Below, one piece after another: positions 1-10,800 of a DNA stretch of 64,000 bases (the stretch's first letter is position 1; the number at the start of each line of letters is the position of its first letter). Below the pieces are notes generated by a model. The model ran no database searches. It had not been told where the DNA came from and saw nothing but the letters and a program-made list of their open reading frames with translations. The stretch spans positions 1-64,000 of the forward strand of contig JAECUM010006776.1 of assembly GCA_016617855.1 (NCBI GenBank). Direction: 5' to 3'. This DNA is from Megalonaias nervosa. Taxonomy: Eukaryota > Mollusca > Bivalvia > Unionida > Unionidae. Made by a program: the position numbers and the translations under genes.

Positions 1-125
1 CAGAACACTCACAGTTTAGTAATAATTCCACGCATGCGTCAGCAATTTAAAAATAAGGTCAATAATAGAAGTATACATAAGTGTTCTGTTCTGACAGGGT
101 TTATTACTAAACTGTGAGTGTTCTG
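1..125. repeat. perfect 25-bp inverted repeat (hairpin element, may extend left of window)
   Basis: Bases 1-25 and 101-125 are exact reverse complements, beginning CAGAACACTCACAG. The 75-base loop contains a GCATGCG motif. A diverged copy of the right half, in opposite orientation, lies at 12727-12846, so this is a dispersed family rather than a single hairpin. A short match, CTACTTGTTGGTCTA, is also shared at about 348 and 12904. Confidence 0.75.
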
Positions 126-435
126 AAGGATTTGACGCCATATGTCAAAAGAAAAGGGATTTTAGTTTCCATCCGCATACCAAGGTCAGCCGAAATAAAT
201 TTATTAATTACTAGCGAGCGTCCGATACGTCAGAACTAAAAGAATGTTAACACAGCGTAAAACTTCAGTATGGACTATTACCCGACGGCGTTGGTCTCCG
301 CTGTCAGAAAAAAAAAATTAAAAAAAATATTAAAAAAAGCGTAGACCTACTTGTTGGTCTAAGAAAACTCAATATGATCGTTATCACGATGCATGTGCGC
401 GAGCATCAAGGTAGGGCTAAGGGTACCAGTCAACT
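126..435. other. CpG-richer unassigned stretch
   Basis: Contains several CpG dinucleotides (GCGAGCGTCC, CCCGACGGCG, TGTGCGCGAG) and an A-rich run near 305-335. It could hold the promoter of a gene starting at 436, but no core promoter element is convincing. Confidence 0.2.
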
Positions 436-708
436 TTGTTATGCTCAACAGAAAAAGCCGAGGCTGATCCGACTGAAGGGTTAGGTATTATGCGAGTGGC
501 TTGTGTATTAAATATACAGTTCGACAAGACCAATGATGTATCAATATTATCAGTGGAAAGTGTCATTGTGCTGTATGTTGTGACTATAATGAGCCTAACG
601 ATTTCTATGCAGTGGTTCGTTTGGCTTGTATTTGTGTTTGCGATCATGATTCTCATCTTGCTGGGGATCGAGTTCCGAAAAAGCCGAATTCTCACACTTG
701 AGGAATGG
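436..708 (+). CDS. candidate first coding exon with membrane anchor (uncertain)
   Basis: An open frame starts at ATG 436, with further in-frame ATGs at 490, 589 and 607, and runs to a stop after 861. It encodes one strong hydrophobic segment (about residues 58-80, WFVWLVFVFAIMILILLGIEF-like) followed by basic FRKSR, the pattern of a signal anchor. At 709 a GTACGA could act as a weak 5' splice site after ...LTLEEW in phase 0, which matches the phase-0 start of the exon at 4745. The first 860 bases contain more CpG than the surrounding DNA, as expected near a promoter. Against it: the donor is poor, no homology is recognised, and the frame could be chance or a repeat. A different donor downstream or an upstream exon outside the window is also possible. 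Confidence 0.3.
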
Positions 709-1083
709 GTACGACTGAGAAATATGAGCCACGCTTTACTGCTACTGTTTCTAGAATGCTCGTCCAATTTGTATACAACTGCAGTAGTGGAAGCTTCTTT
801 TGTTTTAGTGCTTATCCAACCAGAAAATATCCATAGGTGCGAGACGCGAGCTTATTGTTGAAAAAAAAAAAAAAAAGCAATAATTTGAAGCTTGATGTTG
901 AAATAAAAGCAATAATTTGAAGGGAAAAAAAAATCATACCCAGTGACAAAATTATCTCAGATTACCCCCAAAACCCGTTCTGACATAAGACCTTGTCTCA
1001 TACTATAAAAGAGACTCTTTTTATATTTTTCTTATTCTTTTCAATAGTCTCGATCATTCTGTATAAAAAATCGAGGCACTGAA

Positions 1084-1195
1084 ACACAGACACTTGATTC
1101 TTGATTCTGGAGGTAAACTAATGTGTACAGTACTACACTCAACAATTAATTGGTGAGTGGACACATTAGTTTACCCCGGAATCAAGTGCCTGTGT
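1084..1195. repeat. palindromic MITE-like hairpin
   Basis: The left arm, from ACACAGACACTTGATTC through GGTAAACTAATGTGT, pairs with the right arm GACACATTAGTTTACC...GAATCAAGTGCCTGTGT. The left arm carries a small internal duplication (TTGATTC) and insertions. The centre is ACAATTAATTG. Confidence 0.7.
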
Positions 1196-1199
1196 ACTG

Positions 1200-2520
1200 A
1201 AAGCAACATTTGACATCCGAATTAAAAGTTTTTGCATTTTGTTGTCATCTAGAAAGAACAATTCTCCTTCATATAAGCTGTGAAGCTCCTGGCACATCAA
1301 CAGATTCACAAGTTTATTCTTTACTCCAAATTCTCTTTTGAACAACTACTTGGTAAACTCATCATTCAGATCTGCAATGTAACATTATTTTCTATGTAGT
1401 CCATTCTTTTGATATATTAGATAATAAGATAAACAGGCAATAACTATCAAAATGAGAGGAGAAGGAAGGCATAGAACTGTATAAAATTGATGTAAGAGAA
1501 AGAACATGTCTGAAGTTGAAGTACCCTAAGAAAGTGGCGAAGGGAAATTTGGACAGTATATTTTCATAAAATGATCAACATATTTATAAACACATTTATA
1601 TTTCTTTAAAATTTATGTTCAATTTTTTTTTTATTAAGTAAGGATAGTAAAGAGCTGTAAAAGATGCATATGTACAGAGAAAATATGCATATAATTGCAA
1701 CAGTATTGTTACCCAACAAGTATATTTATCCTACAATCAAAATCAAATTTTCCCAGCTGTCATACTTGAAGCAAATGGAAGAGTAAACCCCACACTTTAC
1801 ACTTGTCCACAATATTTTGGAAGACTTCATAATTTTCCTTTCTGTAGTGTTACCACCCAAAATGACTGACACATTTGAGCAAGGACTGGATTTTGCATTG
1901 TGTAATACCTAAAAGTGAGTTACCTGGAGACCAAAATGACATTGATTTTAGCTATGCTCAAGCAAGGTGGGGATAACTAATATACTTTTGGAAATGAACA
2001 TGAGACCCAGAGGTAAAAAGAGGTCTTTTTTTTGCACAGTACCTTGGGGTCAAGTATAATGTTTTGCATGGATATATAAGGATGATGCAGAGCAGATATC
2101 CCAAATCTTGTGTATCTGGCACCATAACTTTAGTCCCCGTTTTAGGGTGAGTGAAAGAATGAAAAAAACTTCAAATTACATTTGATCCACTTCATTGTCC
2201 AAATGCATGCTCCGCACATAAATATTTAAAAAGAGCAACATCTAAAATATTTTTTAACTTATTTTTGAAATTTTTGATTGTTGTGTCTTGCTTGAAATTG
2301 AATTTTCAGTTACATGTATAAGTCTCATTCAGGGTGGAAGTGGCAATGACAGACAACATACTGGAAGTAGTGCCTGAATATATTAATGCTGCATAATCAT
2401 TGCTAAGGATGTGTTGAAATAGTAAATTTTGGTATATCATTTATGTATTTGGCCGTGAACATAAAACTAAAGTTGAAGAAAATAGCCAAGCCCAATAAAT
2501 TTTTTTTGTTGAAAGTTGCC
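1200..2520. other. intergenic/intronic DNA, nothing recognised
   Basis: A+T-rich sequence with no supported exon, repeat or RNA gene seen. Confidence 0.5.
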
Positions 2521-2535
2521 AGTACCAAATTTTGA

Positions 2536-2858
2536 GACTGCTCCGGTGACCTAATGGTTAGATTGTCCACCTTGGATGCAGGAGGTCGTGGGTTCGAATC
2601 CCGGCTGAGTCATACCAAAGACTTATAAAAATGGTACAAACAGCTGCCTTGCTTGGCGCTAATGCATTAAGAGGTTAGTGTTAGGACTGGTAGGCATGCT
2701 GGCAGGATAATGTGACTGGGTGGGACATCATGCTACATGTCTGCAGCATGATGCCTCAGTGCTAGACATTACTATAAACTGCCACACTGCAGACATCATA
2801 GCGATATGACTGAAAATTTTTTAAAGCTATATTACAAATCCAAATCACACACTCACAC
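2536..2858 (+). mobile_element. tRNA-derived SINE (family A), complete copy
   Basis: Flanked by an exact 12-bp target duplication ACCAAATTTTGA at 2524-2535 and 2859-2870. The 5' part resembles a tRNA, with A-box-like GACCTAATGGTTAG and B-box GGGTTCGAATCCC (about 2590). A 7-base loop with TGG at the anticodon position hints at a tRNA-Pro origin, which is uncertain. The body includes a hairpin CATCATGCT...GCATGATG, and the tail is CACACA-rich. Related copies lie at 15673-15945 and 3046-3252. Confidence 0.85.
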
Positions 2859-3045
2859 ACCAAATTTTGACATGAAAAAAATGCCATGTCTGATTATGAG
2901 GTGTACCACAGTCAGACTGCCATGGATATTTCCGTCCCAGATCTGGCTCCTAGTCAAAAACTAGTCATTACATCATTTGAGGTTGTTGAAAAATTTTAAA
3001 AGGTGCCTCAGAAACTTCTGTTTCTCATGTAAAACACAATTAAAT

Positions 3046-3252
3046 GCATTGGCACTCAGCATTATGAGGTTAGCGTTGGGACTGATTGGCCTGGTATCAG
3101 GATAATGTGACTGGGGGTGGACATCATGCTACATGTCTGCGGCATGATGCCTCAGTGCTAAACATCACTATAGACTATCACACAGTAGACATTGTAGCAG
3201 TATGACTGAAAAATTGTTTAATCTATGTTAAAAATCCAAAGCACACACACAC
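3046..3252 (+). mobile_element. SINE family A, 5'-truncated copy
   Basis: Matches the body and tail of the SINE at 2536 from the GAGGTTAG-GTTGGGACTG region to the CACACACA tail, including the ATGCTACATGTCTGCGGCATGATG hairpin. The tRNA head is missing. Confidence 0.75.
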
Positions 3253-3259
3253 AATCAAG

Positions 3260-4744
3260 AGATATGTAATTTTAAAAGAACTGATTGCCAATTTAAGAGG
3301 TATAAACTTCTCGACTGCTACTTTGATAGTTGTTAGCATCAGCCTACAGTTATAAATACAAACTTAATCCCTTTCTCATCTCGATGAAGCGTCGTTAATA
3401 TATTCTCAATCTTTATTGACTAATTTTTTAAGAGAACGGATGCATGACATTGAAACAGTGGATAGTAACATGCATTTAGTTTTTTTGCCAAGATTGTGCT
3501 TCCCTATGGGAGTAAATCAAAGTGATGTGAATTCTAATGCATGATCAGATAGGATTTACCTCAAATTACCATATATAGGAAATAATTTGAATACATGTTT
3601 TAAATGTCTTTTTTTATTTACTTTTAGAATGGAATGAATTAACATTTAGCTAGTTTAAGGTATTTTTAAAAATGTTTACATGTTTTACATTTTTGCCAAG
3701 TTCCATTTGTTGAGGAGAAAACTGTTGATCTCTAAAAATTGGAAATTTTGGAGGACAGGTCATTTTTTAGATTTGCATTTTTGGGCAGCTTCTGGTATAG
3801 TATCTTAGGGTTTATGTTTGGGGGGAGAGATATAAATATGTCATAATAAGATAAATATTAAAATGATAATATTACCTGTTGAAAATGCATTTTTTAAAAT
3901 ACCTTGAGCATAGCTACAAACATTACCCTTCCCCATTTATTGTAAGAAGTGGACTGGTTGAGAGACATTCTTAAGGCTCTTCAGCTGCAATAACATAGTC
4001 TTCAGTAGTTTTTTTGGGAACCGATATTGCATTTATAGGGTCTATAAATCAATGTTTCAGTTGGAAACAGCAATATGTATTTGGGTGTTTGCCTGTTATC
4101 TAACTAAATCAGTAATTGAAAGAACTGCATATGGACTCCTATACAGTATGTATACCAGCTTGCCAGGGAGTAAATGTTGAGGGTATGAAGATTCATAGCC
4201 GAAAATTAAACAACACAAAGAAATTCTAATTTTGTGCTGTGTATCTACATGATTTCATTCACACTTTTAGGTAATTCAAACTTGTAATAATAAAATGATA
4301 AATAATTCTAAAAATGTTTGCATTTTTCTGCTTGAATTATGTAACAGAAACAAAATAACATTTTAAGTCTGTATAACTGGACATTGGTCATTGCTCTTTC
4401 TGTATATGATGTTCGAGTGGCAGAGTTGATTTTGATGTGTTCAAAGGAAAATGGAAGCAGAGTTTAGGTTAGAATGAACATCAAGGGATAGTGGTGTGAT
4501 TATGGCAACCACTTGCTTTGGAGTTTCATGAATGTTGGGACAGGTGACCTTGCTCCCAAAATAAAGATTTATAAATAAACAAATTAATCATCGTTTTGAC
4601 ATCATTAGTTTTATTACCTTCTCACTGAGTGTTAAGGTGCATCCAAAAAATACTGGGTTTCCAATAAGATTTCTAATAGGGTAATATGGAATATTATCCT
4701 GTAATTATTTATCATAGTAATGTTTTTATTATATAACTTTTCAG
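3260..4744. other. A+T-rich DNA before the first secure exon, nothing recognised
   Basis: No coding similarity or clear repeat seen; it ends in the polypyrimidine tract of the exon at 4745. Confidence 0.5.
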
Positions 4745-4878
4745 GGAAAGAATGTAGACGATGGCACCAGCAACAGCATGTTCTCTTACCATAGTCCATC
4801 ATCTGACATCATCATACTTCCATCAAAGGAGAAAATCCTTAACATGACACACAGAGAAGTAGCTAACTTGTATCACAG
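4745..4878 (+). CDS. METTL24-like: METTL24-like gene, N-terminal internal exon
   Basis: The exon is preceded by a T-rich tract and TTTTCAG and followed by GTAAAT. It reads from phase 0 for 44 codons and leaves AG of a split codon. The peptide begins GKNVDDGTSNSMFSYH and ends NMTHREVANLYH, the helix that precedes the catalytic domain in METTL24-type proteins. No start codon is needed here; the frame stays open upstream only through the splice site. Confidence 0.75.
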
Positions 4879-7800
4879 GTAAATTTTTAATAGGTCAATA
4901 AGGAGTGAAATAAGTATATGTAATGATAACTGCAAAAAACAAATTGCAATTATTTTATAGGGATATTTCTGCCTAGTTTTATTTCAGTATCTTTTATCAC
5001 CTGATCAGGCTCCTTATTCACAAAACATCATGACCAAGAAGCTTAACCTGGAGCTCAAAAGCACAAAATTAGATATGATACTTCGACTTCACATGTCATC
5101 AAAACTAGTAACTACAGTAGAAGGATTAAAGTGAAGAACAGTTACATGATTTTAGCAATTGTTCTAATTAAAATTTGAGACCATGAAGGTTTTTGGATTT
5201 TGAACTTTGGGGTTTTTTTCTCAAAAAGTTGTGAAAATATTGCAGCTGGAAATTATTGTGCTTCTTGGTTGTTGAAGCATTACATAGAATCATTGTAAAT
5301 AATGTGTTACGATGAACTTTAAAAATGTGCAAGTATCAAACAAAGAATTTTCAAAACCAGAAGTTTCCAAATATGAACAAAAACAGGATTTCTTGTGGAT
5401 GCATCAGTTTGATGTTTCATGGTAAATGGTCCAACAGTTTACAAGCTTTATGAGTAATGGTGTTCATTTGGAAACATGATTCAATGTTATTCAGGTGGTT
5501 TTGCAGACTTTTGAGGTGGTCTTCTTGCACAGGTATAAAGTATGAGCAATAAATGACTCGATTTGACCTACTTTACATGCACTTTTTAAAAAAATGCGTG
5601 TTTCAGTGATAAGATTAACCATTGTTTAGTTTGATATTTTACTCCATTACTCTAGTACATGTCCCTTACTTGAAAAGGTACGACACAAAGGGAAAAATAG
5701 TGTTTTCAGCCATCAGATTAGTGTGGTTGGTTTTTGTTGTCCTGGTTTAGAAGAAGTTAACACATGTTCTGGGGAAGGGCATTTGGCATTCATTTCCTTG
5801 GCATGATATAGCCAAATAAAGAGCTCAGTGCTGTTAAAAACTAACCAGCAGATTTTCAAGCCATGGGGATATGATCATACAACTTTACCAAGAGATATAT
5901 TAAATCATTAATAGGTGTTTTGCATACAATTCTGTTTTATTTTTTGTTTCAGTCTATCACTTTGCAAGCCATGGGAATACATGTATATTTATTTGATGTA
6001 AGATAATATATACAACAATCTCTCAATAAGTCACACCTGACTCACAGATCTGCTTATAATTCTGGATCAGGTGTGGATCCCATTTTTTTAAACTAAAAAA
6101 TGAATTAAAAAAATTGGCCCCTATTTATTGAACATGAAGAAAATTGCAATCAAAATTGGTAAATGAAACCATCAAATCATGCATTTTATTGTGAAAAACA
6201 ATTGTTAGTAATTTAAAATTTGACTCAACATAAGGAAATTCTCAGCTTTTATTAAAGAGTCTTGTATTTTTTTTTGTTTAATTTTCTTTCCTAACAACAT
6301 TCTCATTACACGGTAAATAATATTTGATGAAATAAAAAAAAATGTCACTAATTCCTACTGGTGGGAACATTTTAATAAATAAATACCAATTCATTTTTTT
6401 TTGTAAAATGAAATTTATGTTTTTTCTTTTTATTTCAGTTTCAATTTAATCAAATGTTTAGATTATAGGGTCTTAAACTAAGTTACAGTGAAGAGTAAAA
6501 ACCAATTAAGTTTTATCAAATTCAGTTAATAATTTATTTCTCAAGAATACAAAGTTAAAATTTAAAAACTTAATGTTGTGAAATAAATCCCAAATAGTCC
6601 TGAAAGTTCCATCACACGTCCATAAGTATAGAATATTCAGAATGAGTGCCAGTGGTGTTCTGAATGATTTCCAGTGGTGTTCTGAATGATTTCCAGTGGT
6701 GTTCTGAATGATTTCCAATCTTCATTATGTTGATGTACCAGTAGCCTAGAATATTGTTGATGTGCTGACAGTCTTGATGGATCACATAATCCAGAATGTC
6801 TCCAAATGAATCCACAGTCACAAAATAGTGATTTAGTCCACAAGTATTAATAAGCACTTTGTAATTCCAATGAATAATTTAAATACATCATCTCAAATTA
6901 AAATTGAACACTACTTAAAGACTGACTTCACTTCATATATTAAGACAGATATAAACCATTCTAATGCAGACAACCTTAATATAAAAACTTATAACAAGAG
7001 GACCAAGATGATGGTCAGACATTTATTTTCCAAAAAAATTCTAAGCTATAAATAAGATCAGGTCTATTACTAAAACTTTAGTAAAGAACATATCAAACAT
7101 AAGATAGAACAGGAATTCATTGTCCTGAACTCAAATCAAAGTAAATATGTTTTTCTACCAGTACAGTAAAAACTGTCTTGAGTGACCTCTGCTATGAGCG
7201 ACCTCCCGTCATGTACGACCACAATTGTAATGCACGGATCGATTTTATTATATAAACGCACTGCTATGAGCGACCACCTGCTGAACGCGACCAGTGACCG
7301 CGATATCTTGGCAAAATGTGCATTTCCACACAGCTATGAACGACCGCATCGCAAAAAATGAGGATAAACTCCACCAACCTTTGTTTAATCCCTGTAAGAA
7401 CGACCGCTCACACCGTTCCAAATATAAAAAAAAAATAAATAAATAAAAAATAGGCTGGCTACCGATCTCTGTTTTGTTTTTGCTAGGCTTGTAGTGTTTT
7501 ATAGTTTCTGTCTTAAACCAGACTAAAGTATATGCAGATTATTTCCTAGTCTGGTTCCCTGCTTTGTGTGCTCCTTGTGTTGTTCTCCGTTATTCGTATA
7601 GGGGTGAGGAAATCAGAAAGCATACAAAGCAGGGAACCAGACTAATTATTCCCATAATTAACCTGCTTCTCGGCCTTTGTAGGACCTGGCATCCCTATGA
7701 CGACTATCGCGAGAACTGACAGACACCAGTGACCTTTATGTAATCAATTATTACAATGACCGCTTGATTAATATCGATTGTTCTGATCAAAAACAAATAT

Positions 7801-10800
7801 CAAAAGAATATTTAAAAAAGGATTGTTGCTACCAGTGATAGATGCTACAGTCCATAAACCAGGCTAATGTACACGTCATGAAATGCCGTTGAAGTGTCAA
7901 AGTTGACGTAATGGTCGCGTATATTGTTTGTCTCGAGTTAATCGGTATTGTCGGGGGTGAATAAGGTCATTGTCTATTAAACCAGCAAGAGAGAATCATT
8001 TGCGGGATTCGATTGATAGTGCTCAAGACTTGTGATGTTTGTTCCCCCCCCCATGCTAAGTGATGACATCCCAATCACAAAGCTGTCGTCTATTCAAGTT
8101 GGTGTGACCGGGTTACACACTTTACTTAAATAGTTAATCCCTGTATGTTATCTTTGAATGAAGTCGTTGACTTGTGTCACTTAGTAAATGGTCCTGTTTC
8201 TGGATGAGATAATTGTTTCTTTTTATTTCTTTAATTGTTAGATATGCAATGCACTTGTATAGATTTTTCATATTTTCCTACAGCCACCGTCTTTACGTTC
8301 GATATTACAACTGAGCACTAATAATTTTAACACCTAAAATTTTAATAACAATGGACAAACCTCCAACTAAAAAGAGACAAATTTTAAGGCTGGAGAAAAT
8401 AATTATTGTAACTGAAAGAAGTGAAAAAGTGCAGACCACTCGCAAAAAAGCGGTTTAAACGTTGGTAAAACAAATTTAGGTTGTTATAAAGGAAAACGAG
8501 TAATTCAGAAACAATTTCATATGCTAAAATATGTGATCTTCAAATGTAAATGTGATTTCATGTTTAATGATAGAAGTATATCTTTATTACAATATAATTT
8601 TGTTTTTAGATGAATGTATACAATATTTTAGCAACAACTATTAATAAAGAAAAGAATATATGTACAGTGATTGTGGTTATTTTTCTTGAAATTGTTCTGA
8701 AACTGGACCTTGGAAACTGGTATTTTTGTACAAACCTGCTATGACAGACCACCTGTCTTGAGAGACCGCTTTTTGTTGGCAGAAGGGGCGGTTTCTCATA
8801 ACAGGTTTTACTGTAATAATTATCTTAAAATATAATCTACAATCATAGACAAAAATTAGCTATGTGATATGTTGTTTACAAAAATAAGACATCAGTGAAG
8901 TAGGTCCAAACTCCTACCCTCAATTATGGACCAAGGTCAGTTACACAGTACAAATGAAATGTACATAATGCATCATTAATGCAATATGCCATCATGTTCC
9001 CAAACATGAAAAATATCAATTACATTCACAGCTATGTCTGTGTTTCTGTGAAAACCTAATTAAGTCCAGACTGTATTTTGATCTCCAACTCACAAAAGTA
9101 TTTGTTGTATTGTTATACTCAATTAAATACAGACCTGCTTTGTATTATCATGTCAATTATGTCTTTCGTATCAAATAAAGGTGGTGGTGTAAAAGAAGTT
9201 AAAAGGCATTCAAATCCTACCTGCGTAAGAGCTAGCGGTCACAGTTCCGCCTTTCACATTACACATTTCGGACAAGTTGCCATTCCTGATATTAATTGCT
9301 TAAAATCAGGCTATGACTGCTGGGTAAATGATATTTATATTGGAAGTGGAGATTGGCTTTGGGAAGTCAGAATAATATCGTGACATCTTGTATATGTACT
9401 CACAGTATTTATGAACAAATATGAGCATTCAGTATATATTGATCTCTAATAATAATAATAATGATAATAACAATAATAATATTCCCCAATATATTTTTAA
9501 AAAAAAATAAATAACAAACACAGCCAAGCAAATGAAAAATATCTGATTGAAATTGGTTTTATAATGTATTTTATCTAATTTTGCACCTAACCAATTTAAC
9601 AAGTTCTTTTTAAGTTTTAGTATTTGTCAAATCATGTTTAGAGGTATATACAGTTTAACTATCAAAGCATGTTTAGAGGTATGTAGTTTAAATAAACTGT
9701 AATTAAAATCATTGGAAAACATTCACTATCCTTGCAGATTCAGAAGGCAGCAGCCCCCACCCCAATGAACCCATTCTGTTGAACTTAAATTTAAAATAAA
9801 ATTTCCCTTAGTTGCATTAGACTTATACCAGTTATAGTCTGTAGTGAAATCTAGTCTCTGACTAATAAACCCTGAAAACATCTACTTAGTCCTATTTTCA
9901 GAATTATGGATCTAATAAGTCTGACAGTTTTCAAAACAATTTTAATTTAGAATAACATTATTCTATTGTTTTGGTATTTTAATTTCAAATATCATTATTC
10001 TGTTGTTTTGATATTTTAATTTAATAAAAATATTATTCTATATTATTTGATATTGTAATTTAAAATAACATTATTCTGTAGTTTGGGCATTTTAATTTAT
10101 AAAGACAATATTCTTTTTTTAACTGCAAGGCATACTTTTTCCTGCAAATTAGGGCGTAGGTACATGACATTAGCATAGCCGTTTGTCCACTGACACTAAT
10201 AAGATTTAAGTTTTCTTTTTATTGTTTGATAGTTAAACACGGTAAATCCTCTAGGCTATAATCAATATACTTCTCACGTTCTGACATTTTGATTGTTTGT
10301 AATTCTACCAGCAGTGAGTGTGAAATTTTGGAATTTTGACCTGTGTATACAGAAACCTTTGAGGACCTAATGAAAGTGGTCTTTTGGGGCATGTAGTCAT
10401 TGTGCACATGTGCTTGCTAGAGAAGGTTTTACTGTAAGAAGATTTTGTAACAGACTGGAGACTTAACTCATTTTACCTTTATTACAATTTAATGAGATGC
10501 AGGTATCACTTTTACAGCAGTGTCTTTCATATTTTGTTAAAAGTTTAGACATAATATACAGGGAATGTGTATGGTGCCACATTATGCAGCTTGGGCATAA
10601 GTATCTCGAGGAACTCGGGTTTGAAATAGTTTCCGTCACCTAGATGGATCATATTTAAGACCCAGGAAGAAAATTAACAGATGCAAGTCTCTGTGTAGTG
10701 CCTTGCTTAAACAGCTGCTTTACACATCAGTGGTCCCATATTTGCCATATAAAAATGGATTTCTTTGCCCTGTAAAAATGAAATCTTTTAAATTGTATGC

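Larger units (their letters stand above)
7164..8813 (+). mobile_element. decayed pogo/Tigger-type DNA transposon (1,650 bp)
   Basis: Flanked by TA on both sides (7162-7163 and 8814-8815). Terminal inverted repeats start CAGTAAAAACTGTCTTGAG on the left and read CAGTAAAACCTGTTATGAG on the complement of the right end, the CAGT...CCTGT style of pogo/Tigger elements. Subterminal GCTATGAGCGACC-type motifs recur near 7190, 7262, 7322, 7393 and 8738. A short remnant of the transposase N-terminus lies at 8351-8458; the catalytic domain is gone. A 98-bp perfect hairpin sits inside at 7547-7644. Confidence 0.82.

Noticed and set aside
417..767. Minus-strand 116-codon frame opposite the candidate first exon
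   Set aside because: Shadow of the plus frame, with no recognised domain or membrane pattern.
2536..2615. Functional tRNA gene
   Set aside because: A and B boxes are present but stems are imperfect, the body continues as a SINE, and target duplications flank the whole 323-bp unit.
9078..9383. 101-codon frame as a host exon
   Set aside because: No homology, no phase-compatible splice sites found with the METTL24-like exons; mentioned only as unassigned.
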